The notes: a model not told the origin generated them from the sequence alone. A stretch of DNA of 64,000 bases from Agelas oroides (GCA_949130485.1 OX422183.1:31590640-31654639), one strand, 5' to 3'; shown: positions 23,013 to 35,104, counted from the first letter of the stretch. Translations and numbers: made by a program.

Positions 23013-23569
23013 TCAGCAATATAAAAAAATATCTGAGTCTAAGTCTACATGGTCATGTGGGTGGGTTTCCATCAGGTGGTGAAACAGTGATGAATCTAGT
23101 CCCTCTATGTCACAATATGGACATAGTTTGCTGCCAAAGGCAGGCTTAGTGATCTCAAAGAGCAGTGCCAACTCTCGGTCCTTTGTCTAAGGTCACATTC
23201 CAGATCTTCATCCATGCAACTTGTGACTTCCGCCACTTTGGCTACCATCTTGCTGCTCTGGTGGGATAATGCTTGTTGAAGAGTCTGATTCCAGTCCTTG
23301 ACAATGAAGGTCCCCTTTAACTCTTTTGCATCCACTTTACTGGCTTGCTGCAGAATCGTGGGTGCACGTGAAGCTTGTTGCCAAGTTTTCCTCAAGGTAC
23401 CTGCACTCCTGGACAAGTTTGATTCTGTTGACACCCCCTGCCGCCAGAGTTCTAAACATATGTGAACTGACGTCATCTCCAGACCGGCACTATGTTTCAG
23501 AAAGATCAACTTCCTCATAAGAACTTTGGTTTGCACAGACGACAACTTCCACAAATATGGTAGTGACAT
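23013..23569 (-). pseudogene. Zinc-finger-like coding fragment (unit 2)
   Basis: Duplicate of 16407-16963 with the same two overlapping frames and the CPYC/HH pattern. The 154-codon frame is identical at protein level. Confidence 0.35.
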
Positions 23570-23964
23570 TCACTATTTAGTTTGCTTAGCAACATGCTGG
23601 TTGAGCTTCTTGGTTAGCACTTAATGAATACAGAATCCATGCAAATGAAATTACCTATGCAGTTAATCAGGTAATGTTGGCATATTAGGGGCTTCTGGTT
23701 GTTAAGGAAGCTATCATCTCGGGCATGTCATGTATAGTTGGAAATTACGTTGTTATCATCTCGGGAAGTATGTGAAAAAGGCAAGAAACACTGGAAGTAG
23801 CCACAGCCTGAGTTTCCTAATTTGCTTGGGGTCAAAGGTCATAGAAAATGTAGACAACCATTATGCAACATCTACTATACAGTCAGTCTGGTAAAAGAGA
23901 CATACATGGGCACATTGTTATTGAAGCACTCTGCACATTAAAACCTCCACCTTACGTGTACACT

Positions 23965-24290
23965 GTGTACAGCAGAGCCTGTTATAGTATAGCAACATCC
24001 ACAAAATAGCTCTGTGTGGAATCTCTGCTGTAATGCACACTTGAGTTAAGTATGACCAGTACTGATCTACCTACCATGCATTTTACAGCCAAAAATCAAA
24101 TCATATAATAAAAAGGACAAGAGCGTATCTAGTATTACAATCATATTAGTCTTGTGCACCTATGATTTCTTCGCAGTGGGATAGTCAGTTATCCTCTTCT
24201 TTCAGAACTGGAAATGGCTAGATATACTGGAAGTCTGGATCAAGATTTACCAATAGATGTTGCTATACTATAACAGGCTCTGCTGTACAC
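23965..24290. mobile_element. Short inverted-repeat element (unit 2)
   Basis: Duplicate of 17359-17684 with the same 35-bp inverted repeats. Confidence 0.7.
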
Positions 24291-24305
24291 GGGGCTAGAT
24301 ATACT

Positions 24306-25455
24306 GGATCAGTGTTGTTTTTAGTTAAAACTAAAGCTAAAGTTTATGCTGTCTTAGTTTGTTAATTAAAAATTACAACTAAACTAATTTGCAATCACCT
24401 AAAAACTAACTCTTTTCAGATTTAGTAATTAAAACTAAAACTAGACTATGAATTTGAATCTGTAGCCTAATTGAACAAAAATTAAACTACAAGTCTAAAA
24501 CAACACTGCTCAAAATACTGCATCAACAGAGACACGTGAAATGTTGAACTATGAGTCCAATTGGCTCTACTCTATATGTTGGCAAGTGTTACCAATACTA
24601 CCTTTAGCACTGCTGAGGTGAATCTTAACTCTACATTCTGTGAGCATCTTGTAGTAAAAGGTAACAAAATACATACATGACACTGCAGGGGTGTAGTAAT
24701 TGAATTCTGGCATGGTTGTATGGATTACAATTACTTGAGCCTGAATCGTCAATTAATACCCATTACAATTACTTCAAAGTAATTATTACAAAGGACTAAA
24801 TTACAAATTACATTGTTAAATTACAGGACTGGTTGAAATAGTTTGTGGTTTTAATGTAAATATGCTGACACAGCATGCTCTTACTACATGTCTTGAACAG
24901 CACATGGTCAGCTGAGTGTACCAGTATTGTAATTGAACTTGTAATTGGTAATTACAATTCACTGCAAACAATTACACCATCTTTTGTTTAAGCATTACAA
25001 ATTACAGCAGTGGTTTTGAAATGAAATTATGATTACAAATGACTGTGTTTGAATCATTACGTAGTCATTACATTTGGTTTTACTACAACCCTGCAAGACA
25101 GCTGAAGTGCATGACAATCAAATGACTGACTCTACAGACCATTTTCGAAAAGTTTCTGATTGTCACTAATTTGCTGCACGGCACCTAGAAATTACTTACA
25201 TTTCAATGTACAGTTTTGGGTTTTAACATGATGTGTGTATGTAGAAGGGTTCTTGCTTGTTTTGGAGGGTTGAATTCAACTGAAGAAGAAGTGAAGAGTT
25301 TTGTTTTGGGGGTTTAGTTTAGTAAATTGAGGATTAAAGAGCTGAAGATTGTGGTAAGTATAATAAAGTGAAGTCGAGATAAACTTCCTACTCTATCTTG
25401 AACCAAGTTAGTTGAGGAATCCATACTATACACATTTCATAACTAACCACAAAAT
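24306..25455. other. AT-rich spacer, no gene
   Basis: Duplicate of 17700-18860. No gene is recognised. Confidence 0.45.
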
Positions 25456-25535
25456 ATGTGCTGTATGAAATCACTATACAGTTTAACATTCTTTCTAGTC
25501 TGCTTGCTGCGTCTTGGAAGCAGGGTTCTTGCTTT

Positions 25536-25567
25536 TATATATAAGCAAGCACATGAGATGGTCAGTC
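25536..25567 (+). promoter_or_regulatory. TATA box and initiator of copy D
   Basis: TATATATAA (25536-25544) and TCAGTC (25562-25567), 28 bp from TATA start to the initiator A. Confidence 0.7.
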
Positions 25568-25671
25568 ATCAGCAAGCACAGCTAAGAGATAACTGGACTC
25601 AAACAACCAGACTCTTTCCACAATCACTCATCATTTGCTATATATTAACAGCAAAACCTGAAACAGCTGCA

Positions 25672-26388
25672 ATGGCCAAGCTTTCCACTGGTTGCACTTC
25701 TACTAATGTATTTATACTGCTCAGTCTAGCAGTATGTATCATGCTGACCACATCTGCACCCGTCCGGAATGTCCGCCAAGCTAACACTGCTCGTTTGCTG
25801 CATTATGGACTAAGAGATAGTGTAAGCTACTAACCAAGGCAGCTGAACCTTACCATTAGCTCTTCTAATATGTACTGTTAGTGCACAAATTAATTATACT
25901 GGTAGCAGGGTTGGAGTTGGCAAATTGTTTGGTGCCATCTTCAATTGTATAACTAAACTATTTGCATTAATGCCCTTCTTATGCAGCTTGAAACCATCTT
26001 CCATAACAAAACAAGCATCACGGACGAGTTCCGTGTCACAGAGAACAAAAGAGAAGTCGTCAAGGAACTGTGTCGTATTGTGGCCTATTACCACCTGGTG
26101 GAAGCAGTGGATAATGGCAGTGATATTCACTCCAAGTTAAGAGAGAATGCTAATGCTGCTCTCACATACTGGGTAAGTCTTTTGTTACTTCCCAATACTG
26201 TGTCATGTAATTATCAATTAATGTGTGTGCACATGGATGATCATCACAACTGACTAGTAATGTCTTTCTACATGCAGAAAACTACATACTGCAGTGGGTG
26301 CAACGTGGACTTGACAGAATTTGGACGCATGTGTGAGAGGGCTGCACTACATCCCCTGATGAGCATCCCAGCTACACTTTGGCGATGA
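25672..26388 (+). CDS. Small secreted cysteine glycoprotein, copy D
   Basis: Exons 25672-25821, 25987-26172 and 26278-26388 encode 148 aa; introns are 165 and 105 bp in phase 0. Exon 1 is a signal peptide (core VFILLSLAVCIML, cut near TSA/PV) with a basic linker VRNVRQ. Exon 2 carries HNKTS and DNGS sequons and the core LCRIVAYYHLVEAVDN. Exon 3 has YCSGC, LTEFGRMC (K in the other copies) and ends TLWR. Mature cysteines are at residues 79, 117, 120 and 131. An upstream in-frame ATG (25557-25559) would add an extension and bury the signal peptide, but it lies just upstream of the predicted start site. Secretion is predicted; the role is unknown. Confidence 0.88.
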
Positions 26389-26479
26389 TATACTTGTGCA
26401 TGCCTTGCATCGGTAGCCCTAATGATCACAGTAATGTAGAATCATACCCCTCTGGAGTATACATGTCATATAACTGCTA

Positions 26480-28300
26480 TAACAATGTTATGAAGAAATA
26501 TTGCAAAGTAATTTTGTTTTGTTAGCACCTTTCACACTCTCACTTGAAACTAGGTTTAAGATAACACATTTAGCTAGCTACTCTTATAAACTATAACCTG
26601 ACAAGGGCAGCATTTCCTGTGGTCCAAACTAACACCGACTCTGACTTGGAAAATTAGGCGTAACAAAAGTGTGTTTATAGCTATTTGCACATTTTTCTTC
26701 TAAAATTAGTAAGCAGTCAAATGATACTTGTCAGCTTCTAGTTCACATACCTGGAAGCCTTCCTGGTTGTCTACCGCCCATTAATATGATTGTTGTCAAA
26801 ACACAAAATTAATGCAAAGCAAGTTACAGGTCTTCCGTTTCAGTCTCGTATATACGGTGGCCGAGAAGGGCCATTTCATTCTGCCAATCGCAGCATTTCC
26901 CCTCGATCTGGTTGCTGTATTGGTACATTCTCGTTCCCAGACCGCTATTATTTACACAGCAATTGTGATCTGGGAACGAGACTAGCCTACATTTTGCCAT
27001 CTAAGCACGGCTTGCTGATAGCGGTGAAAAGATGTGTCACAATCGGCAAGCAACACCCACGGCGTTGGCGTTATATTGCAATTTGGAAAGCTGCTGGTAG
27101 TGGAGGCCACTGAATGGAATGGTACTAATTAGTCAGGTAATTAACATGCATCAGCTATGAACCACTGCAGAAGGATCTGACTAAGTGTCGAACTTACTGT
27201 GAGTGAATACTGTAGCATTGATACAGATGGAGTGTAGTTGAATAATCTTGTGTTGAAGCTATTTAAGGGCCCCTGGGAGTTTGCAGTATAGAAGTACTCT
27301 AGTACTCAATTCTAATACTTGCACAGTGCCACTTGAACTGTGCACTCTGCAACATTTCACTTTAGTGTAGTGCATAAGTATATCATGTTCAGACAGTTAT
27401 GGAAATAATGTCCAGATTGAAATTTTTGAGATTATATAGAAATTGGATTGTTTCCATACTGCCCATGCATAAGTATATCATGTTCAGACAGTTATGTTCA
27501 TGTAACAAGTGAACAATGAAGACAATAGCACATGTATTCAATAATTGACTGTCTGTCCCTGTACCAGTCACTGTAATTGTTCTTGTAAACAGCCCTTACC
27601 TGTTCTGTGACGACCCTTACCTGTTTTCGTAACCAGCACTTACCAGTCTAACCTTATGTGCCTATATAAATGATCACCCTCTTCTCTGAGATGAGTCAAG
27701 TCCATTGGTGTATGACTGTGCAAACCAGAGCGGGTAGTTGAGAGGCATTACATTCAGATTGGAAATGTCCAGATTAGAAAGTCCGGATTGGAATTCAGAT
27801 TATAAATTGGATTGTTTCCTTATATACAGCTTGGATAACTCAGCTACTTACTCATACTCATACTAAACATTTACTAGAGTTCATAACCCTTTCTAGCTGA
27901 TGAAGAGGCAGATAAAGCAAACAATTGCAGGGTATTTGTCTTCTTTAAAGAAATGCTCCTTGTTAAGTTATCCCTCCTGAAGAAAGTTGCAGCTAAGTTG
28001 CTTCCACTATACTAGCACAGCTGTCAAAATGCCTGCCCTAGTTTACCCCTGCAGAATGTTGTCTCCTTCCTGGACCACTTAAACTGTGACAGGCACAGGC
28101 TTTCTATAGGTTATTGAATCACATAGAGAGTCGTATGAGTTGGACCATGTACATATAATTATGTTGTCCAATCATTCCTAACACTATTGTCTGATTCCAT
28201 AGAGCAATGTCACTGATTTTTCTGAAGCAATTTTCATGAACGAAAACATTAATACTATAGCTAGTATGGTTACAATATAAAATGCGCATAATTATAAAAA
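26480..28300 (+). repeat. Degraded third copy of the tandem-unit flank
   Basis: Pieces match unit 2 in order: the 3' flank of the gene to about 26650, then about 27340-28230 matching 20541-21070, with insertions, deletions and many substitutions. The candidate long exon is present but out of frame (NVVSFLDHLNCDRHRL, then broken). This is an older duplication than units 1 and 2. Confidence 0.7.
26928..26983. mobile_element. Hairpin MITE, TCTCGTTCCCAGA type
   Basis: A palindrome with TCTCGTTCCCAGACC at left and TCTGGGAACGAGACTA at right. The left end is slightly trimmed and no full target duplication is seen. Confidence 0.6.
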
Positions 28301-28406
28301 GTATAGTATTATTTTGAAATGCTACACTTATTGACCAATCAGATTAGTATTACCCTACAATACAAATATATAGCTGCATGCTGTAACAGTGCTTTACTGT
28401 TAACAG

Positions 28407-28590
28407 AACAGTGGAATTATCGAGCGAAGGTGCTTCAGAAGTGAGGTTCACTAAGTTCGCCCAACTCCATGTGGTGACATCACAATTTGTAATGTTTATT
28501 CCTTGCGCATTGGATGCGCTGATCGAAGCTGGAACTGGATCCAGACATGTTAATTGGACCCAAGAAGCTCAGTATGAAGTCCCTTGTGAG
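28407..28590 (+). CDS. Candidate internal exon, unrecognised
   Basis: The block has CTGTTAACAG before it and GTAAAC after it. It is open for 61 codons (TVELSSEGASEVRFTKFAQL, a hydrophobic segment FVMFIPCALDALIEA, RHVNWTQEAQYEVPCE). Local composition is more GC-rich than its surroundings. No partner exon and no family are recognised, so it may be a fragment or chance. Confidence 0.3.
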
Positions 28591-28599
28591 GTAAACTTT

Positions 28600-29900
28600 C
28601 ACTTACAGCTTGCTATAGAGTTTTTACGGGTCGTGGTTTTATACTTATAGCAACTCTGTGAATTAAATGCAGCATAATTTCTGGACCTGAAGAGGTTCAG
28701 TACTTTTTTCATGCCTTTTTTCTAGCTTGTGAGCTGAATAATATTATACCTACAGTGCAACAGCTAGCTAGCTGTAACTCCTGGCTATAGAAGTAAATGT
28801 TCATCTGCATGCTGTATGAGCTACTAGTCTAGTTTTTCTCGCTCAAGTCTAGCTTCGCCAGTCTAGTGAGCCATGTGCAGATTTCTTTATAGTAAGTTCT
28901 AGTTTGCATGTGATGAACTAAATGTTTACCTACAATCTGAGTACAAGAACAAATGTTGTGTGAGCATCTTGGGATACGGTTTCACTTGACCGCATTATGT
29001 AAGATACTAGAAACTTGTCCCTCAGCAAGTCATGCAAAACAGTTGCTGGAAGGCATGCAGCAAAACAAAACACCAGAAAAAATCACATAGTCTGTATTGT
29101 GTCCAAAGATGTTGTGCAACATTTTAATAGGAATGCTGAACTCTAGCATACATAGATTATTTTCAGAGAAACTGCTTTTGCAAACTGAATCATGCACAGT
29201 GCAATCTACTCCCAAAGTAGTCTCATTGCCATACTTTCAAAAAGCACAAATGTCTCATGTTCTGAGTATTGTCAAACTGAATTGTGCTTACTACACAAAG
29301 AATGTCATAATTTAAAAAATCTTGATCACAAAATGCCGACGGTTTAGTGCTTGTGCATCATGATTCACAAAAGATCAAGAAGGCTGTAAACTTTATTGGG
29401 CCAGTGGTAACAAGGTATTAGACACATTCTCTATGATTCAATATATGACAATCTGTTGCTTATGCCATGCTAACATAATTATGCCTTCTGCAATCCGATT
29501 GAAGCTCTCAAATTCAAGAGTGGCTCCGTCCCAAGTGACAAAAATGTCACTCAGAACACTAGACCCTCTTTATACACATACGTGAAGGTTTGGGCACGAG
29601 ACTACTGTTCCTGGTACATCCAAACTCTGTCCTCTGAGGCACTCTTGCACGTTTACTTACAGTCAAACTGGAAGAACATTCTTTAGTTTACCTTGCTCCT
29701 CCCTATCTCAAAAGCCTCTCTGCCCCCAGTTTCCATGACTATGTTCTTGTTTGGGGTACAGTCACTACAGCGTGTGTCAAATTTCTTCACAAACTAGCAC
29801 AAGCCTGATGCTAAGGCACTTATCCTGGTTTCTAGCCAACTTTTAATATGCTGCTTGCAGTTTCTGCTCTGGTAACAGCAAACAGCCAACGATGCATACA
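28600..29900. other. No gene seen
   Basis: AT-rich sequence with short overlapping open frames on both strands (for example 29030-29315) and no recognisable domain or repeat. Confidence 0.4.
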
Positions 29901-29906
29901 TGACTT

Positions 29907-30269
29907 CACTGCAAAAAATACTTGGTTAAAATGACCACAAGTGCATGGTTACTGCAGTTTCAAGGTTCATTGAACAGGTGGGTAGTATGATTAAAGGAAT
30001 TCCAAACACAATTATCATCCATCAACCCCCTCATAATTCCATCTGGCTTCAAAGAGCTAGCACAGACAGTTCATGTGCATCCACCTGCTGGCTATTATCT
30101 GGTTCTGAACCAGATAATAGCCAGCAGATGGATGGTATGTATTGGCTAGCAGACAAGTGTCTCTGCTAGCTCTTTGAACTTTGATGGATTGTGAGGGGGG
30201 TTGTTCAATGAACCCTGAAACTGCAGTAACCTTCACTCTGGTCATTTTAACCAAGCAGTTTTTGCAGTG
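29907..30269. mobile_element. Fold-back element
   Basis: Two arms of about 150 bp pair from the ends (CACTGCAAAAA with TTTTTGCAGTG) to a central perfect palindrome around CTATTATCTGGTTC/GAACCAGATAATAG. The flanks share TGACT, a possible short target duplication. Confidence 0.75.
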
Positions 30270-30478
30270 TGACTACATGCCCTGAGCTCATGAGTTAGGC
30301 TGCAGCCTAACTCATTTCCAGGCTCCACTAATAGGCTTGCAATAAATCAATGAGGATACACTGAGAGTCTGGGAAGGAGGCTACACTTTGTCATAGTAAC
30401 CCACAAAAACATGAGGAATCCTGTCTAACTGGGACCTTAGTCTTACAAGGGGTAGTCACATACATGTAGAAGCGTTTG

Positions 30479-30654
30479 CAACCGGGAATCAAGCAATCAA
30501 AGCCCCCTTTGGGGGCCGATCAAGGGATCAAGAACTGCTAAAATCAATGGATCAAGAACACATGGCTGCAATTTGTCCTTTGACCCTTTGAAAATCAAGC
30601 GATTAAGCACATTTTTTGCCGATCAAAACGGCATTGATCCCGGTTGCAAATGCT
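30479..30654. mobile_element. Inverted-repeat MITE
   Basis: The ends AGCGTTTGCAACCGGGAATC and GATCCCGGTTGCAAATGCTT pair as terminal inverted repeats. The interior has repeated GATCAAG motifs and no open frame of note. Confidence 0.65.
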
Positions 30655-31164
30655 TGAATAGGCGGCATGTAAGTATTAAACTACCCTTTGGTCTTACACT
30701 GTAATAAACTCTTGGTCATAGTAGGCAACAGGTTAGCTCACAAGCTAGGGATGAGCCTGAGCACAGTATTCAATATTACTGAACGAGTCCAGCATAAGCT
30801 ACATAATTTTCTTGCTATAAAATTAAGTTGCACAATCTCTTTGAACACAATACAGACTACCTGATGTCTTGTCCAACTGGTGTTTTGTTGCTGCATGCCC
30901 TCCAGCAACATGTGCTGTAAGTCTTTACCCTTCGCAGAGAGGTGTGGCTTGCTGGACTACATGTAGTATACTATGGCGCTCTGCACGCGCAATGCGCACA
31001 TTACAGTTTATGACGTCACCACATGGAGTTGTCCTTCAGAAGTTGTATCGACGTTGGAGAGTAGAGGCGGTAGCGAAAATGTCCCTGACGGGTGTGTTCG
31101 CAAAACTACGGAAGCTTGGCACGGGTTGGTATGTGCTGTAATGCTGCGTTCAGCTTCTGCTTGC

Positions 31165-31285
31165 GTGTTAGCCTCGTATTCAGGTCAAGTTTTCTCGCCA
31201 CAGCGTTTGCTGCTACGAAGGTTAGTAGGTGCTACAGACGGCAAACGCTGTGGTGAGAGAGCCTTGTTACAAGGCTAATAACTAT
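31165..31285. mobile_element. Degenerate hairpin, TAGCCTCGT type
   Basis: GCCACAGCGTTTGC and GCAAACGCTGTGGTGAGA face each other, with TTAGCCTCGT at left and AAGGCTAATA at right. This is probably an aged member of the main MITE group. Open frames at 30869-31278 run through it and are not convincing genes. Confidence 0.5.
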
Positions 31286-31383
31286 CGCGTGTCTTGTCAC
31301 GGAAGCTCAGTAGCAGTGCATGGCTTCTAAGAACCGTTTTGATGGCAGCTGAATGTGGACTATAAAGCTATAGTATTAATACG

Positions 31384-31520
31384 TGATAGCATGGTTTGCT
31401 ATGGTATTTGGGATTAATAGCACTCGTAATGCAGTAAATTGTACTCGGCTGCGCCTCGTACAATTATTTCTGCATTACTCGTGTTAATCCCAAATACCAC
31501 AGCAAACCATGCTATTACAT
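31384..31520. mobile_element. Fold-back element
   Basis: Long arms pair: ATAGCATGGTTTGCTATGGT at left with its near-complement at right, and GGGATTAA with TTAATCCC further in. The layout resembles that of 56490-56645. Confidence 0.7.
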
Positions 31521-32082
31521 ATACTAATTGTTTCACATAATGTTTGAAATATTACTAATGCTGTAATATATAAATAGTGATGTCGGGGTGAAAATAAAAA
31601 TTTGTTTATCACAACAACAGCCATTATTTTTGGAAAGAGCATGAAGTGATGATTCTAACGGTACCCATATCAATGAAATTCAATAAAAGCTGCAAGCGGT
31701 ACGGTCTTCGAAATGTAACTGGTTTGCGATAAATTTTGTACGTCATTTTAGCGCAATATTGCGGTCACTGCATTTCCGGAAGCCGCTGTAAGCCCGATCA
31801 GAATGAAACTCGCTGTGAAGGATAGTCTGTACCAATTCAGTCCAATGAAGATTGTTATTTTTAGATATAGATGTTTTCTGTCGTTTGAATGTAATGAATT
31901 AGACGGAAAACAAGCTCCTATTGTTGGCATTGTCGCATGCACTAGTGCATGAAGGTGAGGATAGGAATGTAGTATTGTTGCACTATGGTAACATAGGAAT
32001 GCTAGGTTGATGTACATGATTGGAAACAGTGGCATGCAAGCTGGGGTATTTAAAGCTGCAAGGTTGGGGATGCTGTTATTAA

Positions 32083-32700
32083 CCCTCGGCGAGGGTTACA
32101 GTACTTGGTCTGTGTGTCTGTGTGTCTGTGTGTCTGTTACTCAGAGTCAATATCTCACTTTTCACGTGATTATTCGTGCCACAAACGATACTAACCATCT
32201 CAACGGCGGATGAAGGTCGAAAAGTTTAAGCGATTTTCTCTGAAAATGCTTCGTTGCGAAGCTAGAGCGTTTCCTGTTGGTACGGCTACATGATAAGTCG
32301 GCCATTTTTTTACTCCGCGGAAAACGCGCATGCGTATGAATCTGGACCACGTGGCTAGCGGCCATTTTGTTCTTGGGAGAGACGTTCATTGCAAGTTCGA
32401 TTCTTGGCCATTGGCAGTAAGTATGCCTCCAACAAAGGTATGCCCGCAGTGTAAAGCTGCAGTACCTGTAAGACGGAAGACATGTGAACGCTGTGATCAT
32501 GTCTTTCGATCCAAACGAAAAGCAGAGTGTAATTTGCGAGAGAAAGCTATGAAACGTATGAGAGCAGTAGAATCAGATAGTGTGAAATCAGCTAGGAAGG
32601 CTAAAGATACGTTGCACAAGGCATGTGAAAGAGCGTCAGAAACACGTGAGCGAACTTTGCATATGCATGATGTCAAATAACCACAATGTACTGCACTGTG
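32083..32700 (+). mobile_element. Element start with a zinc-ribbon open frame
   Basis: The stretch begins TTAACCCTCGGCGAGGGTTA, followed by CAGTACTTGGTCTGTGTGTC. The same order of motifs recurs on the minus strand at 57036-57098. A GTGT(C) run and about 300 bp of leader lead to the open frame at 32423-32680. This marks a multicopy element; its right end is not identified. Confidence 0.5.
32423..32680 (+). CDS. Zinc-ribbon protein fragment, element-borne
   Basis: 85 codons from the ATG at 32423. It has a zinc-ribbon pattern CPQC, ten residues, CERC (residues 7 to 24), then a basic helical region with KAMKRMRAVES, KARKAKDT-like segments and RASETRERTLH. From memory, the RASET...TLH motif occurs in multicopy invertebrate ORFs linked to Helitron/PIF1-type helicase proteins, but there it repeats several times and a helicase follows. 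Here the frame stops after one motif, so it looks like a truncated N-terminal piece. The wider frame opens at 32330, but MPPTKVCPQC is the more plausible start. Family assignment is uncertain. Confidence 0.45.
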   Translation: MPPTKVCPQCKAAVPVRRKTCERCDHVFRSKRKAECNLREKAMKRMRAVESDSVKSARKAKDTLHKACERASETRERTLHMHDVK

Positions 32701-33047
32701 TTAATATTAGGTCCAAGTGCCTAGCTGTCAGAACAGATTCCAGGACAGACAGTTAGGAATGAATTTATATCGAAAGGCGTGCCATATCAACTCGAGAGCA
32801 AACGTCATGATACTATTGTTCACGAGACAGTGATCGATTCTAGTTAACACACAAGTACAATCACATGCACTGCTGTGCCGAGGATTTGGCACTTCCGTGC
32901 CTTTCATTCTCTCAGCGACTATACTGACTGCCACAGTTTGAAGTTAACTGCACAGCAGTGACAGGGGTTTAAGGGAAACTCCTTGCAGGAAGACACAAAC
33001 CTTGTGCAAGAGTAACAGTGTTGATACCAAGGGTAGGGTAGCCTCGT

Positions 33048-33110
33048 TCCCAGGCCACTCCCAGATTTTATCTCGCAGCCGTGGAGAAAAATCGGGTACC
33101 GGAAATGGTA
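33048..33110. mobile_element. Left half of a MITE
   Basis: TAGCCTCGTTCCCAGGCCAC followed by CTCGCAGCCGTGGAGAAAAA, as in 41688-41793, but no right half follows. Confidence 0.6.
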
Positions 33111-33359
33111 CATGGTGGACTCGGTAGTACGTAATGTGAACTCGGTTTTGTCAACGTCCCCACGCAATATGCGGCCAATACAGCAAGCGATCGAATAGTA
33201 AAGCTTGCCTAGGCGTTTTGCCAACAGCTACGGACTTCACAAGTACCAAGTCGCTAACGAAGGATGTATAGACGTAAGTCGAAGGCGTTATGCGTGTATG
33301 TCGACTGAGGAAAGTAGGAGGCTGAGGGCAAGCGCATCGCTCCGTGTCAAAGTAAGTGT

Positions 33360-33491
33360 CTGCACTCGGCCCACTATCCTCAAGGAGGCTCAGAGCCAGG
33401 GCTGAACGGCTTAGATAACTTGTACATACCTACAAGTAGCCTTGCCATCTGTTTCTCCGTCTTTGAGGATGGTGGCCCGAGTGCAGAGACT
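33360..33491. repeat. Inverted repeat
   Basis: CTGCACTCGGCCCACTATCC at left pairs with GGATGGTGGCCCGAGTGCAG at right across about 80 bp. It is probably another small fold-back element. Confidence 0.6.
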
Positions 33492-33889
33492 TGCAGCATC
33501 TTATCAGCTGAGTGTCTCATATATTAACTTTTTGAGCCAGTCAATGAAACTGCTCGACAATTTCAATGGACAGCAAGCTTCGCACTCTTCGCGCCGGGCT
33601 GTGGCGTATCATTCAATTGGATTTAGAAATGGAAATGCTCAGCTGGAAATGCTGAGATTGGCAGAATGGAATGGCCGTAGCCAAGTTGGGGCACACTGGG
33701 CACGTGCTCTAGCAACTTGAGGGTGTGCCCCACAGGTGCAGGCGCGCCTGAAAATTATCGGCGCCAAATGTACCGTTGTCACTCACGAATCGGGCGCTAA
33801 AAATACATAAAGGTGTCGAAATCGAGCTGCGCAGTATAGCTATCTCAGCCTATCTGTATCCCCAAAATAACGAGGTCTCGTATACTCCC

Positions 33890-34016
33890 TATTATCTCGC
33901 AAGCCAGACTCTTTCCGTTCCACAGCACCGATCGCTTTCAGTATCAGCACGCGTGCCGCATACTGAAAGCGATCGGCGCTGCGGGACGGAAAGGGTCTGG
34001 CTTGTGAGACTATGAT
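33890..34016. mobile_element. Hairpin MITE, AAGCCAGAC type
   Basis: A palindrome with CAAGCCAGAC and GTCTGGCTTG near its ends and GATCGCTTTCAGTAT / ATACTGAAAGCGATC at its centre. Both flanks carry TATACTCCC (33881-33889 and 34017-34025), a 9-bp target duplication. Confidence 0.75.
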
Positions 34017-34059
34017 TATACTCCCCTAGTGTCAATGTACGCGAGTTTGCCGTAAGTAG

Positions 34060-34900
34060 TAAAGTGACTTTACACTGTGCACAGGTTTGTACCAAAGGCA
34101 TGGTCGAAGTGCTCCTGATTCAAGGCGACGGTGTGGCCTAAAATAGCCTCAGAATCGACCTGGGAAGCTCAAAAATTTCTGGGGGAGCATGCCCCCAGAC
34201 TCACCTAGTTGCTTCTGCATTTTGCACAGAAGTTCTCGCTACGTCGAGTGCCCATGCGATGCGGCCGATGCCCTGGCATCGGCTGTATTCTGGCTACGCC
34301 TCTGCACAGCTCCCCAATTCGCTGTTTCGGTATTTCGAACGTATATAGCAGCTATTAACTTTCGCCAGTGTCAATCTCTGTTTGTAAGCAAACTATCGGC
34401 ACGGGATAAAAATCAAACTTTAGGTAACGCCTCTTGATAAAACATATCCAGGAATTAGCAAAAACCTTTCACGGATTCAAGTGCTTTGGTTGCCGGGGGT
34501 TAGCAACGATCGCCAACTGAATCTGTGGCTCTAGAAAAGCTACGACATGGAAAATGTTACAGGAAGTATAGCAGAAAAATAATCCCTAGGCCTAAAAATA
34601 TATCACAGCTAATTCTTCCCACACAATGTACAACGCTAGTATTAAATGCGTTTATTAGCACCCCATAAATATATGCACCCCACGATTATAAGCACCCATT
34701 CTGGCTGCTAATTTCTTAATAGGCACCGGTGCAATATCCCAGTAGATAGTTAATACTAATGGATTGAGTCTGTTAGTACAGCTGGCTAGTGGGACATTCC
34801 CCCCTTCAATAAATGATAGACGAATAGACAAATCAATAAAGAAATAATTAATTAGCCAATCAATCCATCAATCAAATGTTTAATAATTAGTTTATTTTAT
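34060..34900. repeat. Diverged third copy of the segment at 14870-15640
   Basis: Matches the segment left of the relics, including GGCATGGTCGAAGTGCTCCT and GGACATTCCCCCCTT, with many differences. It lies left of gene E exactly as its counterparts lie left of the relics. Confidence 0.7.
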
Positions 34901-35021
34901 TTTTAATCAAGCGATTAATTAATAATACAAAATGTACAGAGCAATGGTAAGAGATTACACAAAATTAGGAGCCAGGACTTAAAAGTTGCGTGAGTTGTGG
35001 ACAGGTAATGAGCCTGTAAAT

Positions 35022-35104
35022 CAGAGAGAGAGAGAGAGAGAGAGAGGGAGGGGGGGGGAGAGAGAGAGGGGGGGGGGGGGGGGGAGGGGGGAGAGAGAGA
35101 GAGG
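35022..35104 (+). repeat. (GA)n and poly-G microsatellite
   Basis: Runs of GAGA and G with almost no pyrimidines on the plus strand. Open frames across it are low-complexity artefacts. Confidence 0.9.

Larger units (their letters stand above)
18891..25488 (+). repeat. Tandem segmental duplication, unit 2
   Basis: Second direct copy of the 6.6-kb unit. It carries gene C, the candidate exon group, the relic, the zinc-finger fragment and the short inverted-repeat element in the same order. It keeps about 55 bp near 20541-20600 that unit 1 lost; the degraded third copy near 27350 has this sequence too. Confidence 0.9.

Noticed and set aside
25456-25833. 125-codon frame extending copy D upstream of MAKL
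   Set aside because: It begins upstream of the TATA box, the extension is broken in other copies, and it would bury the signal peptide.
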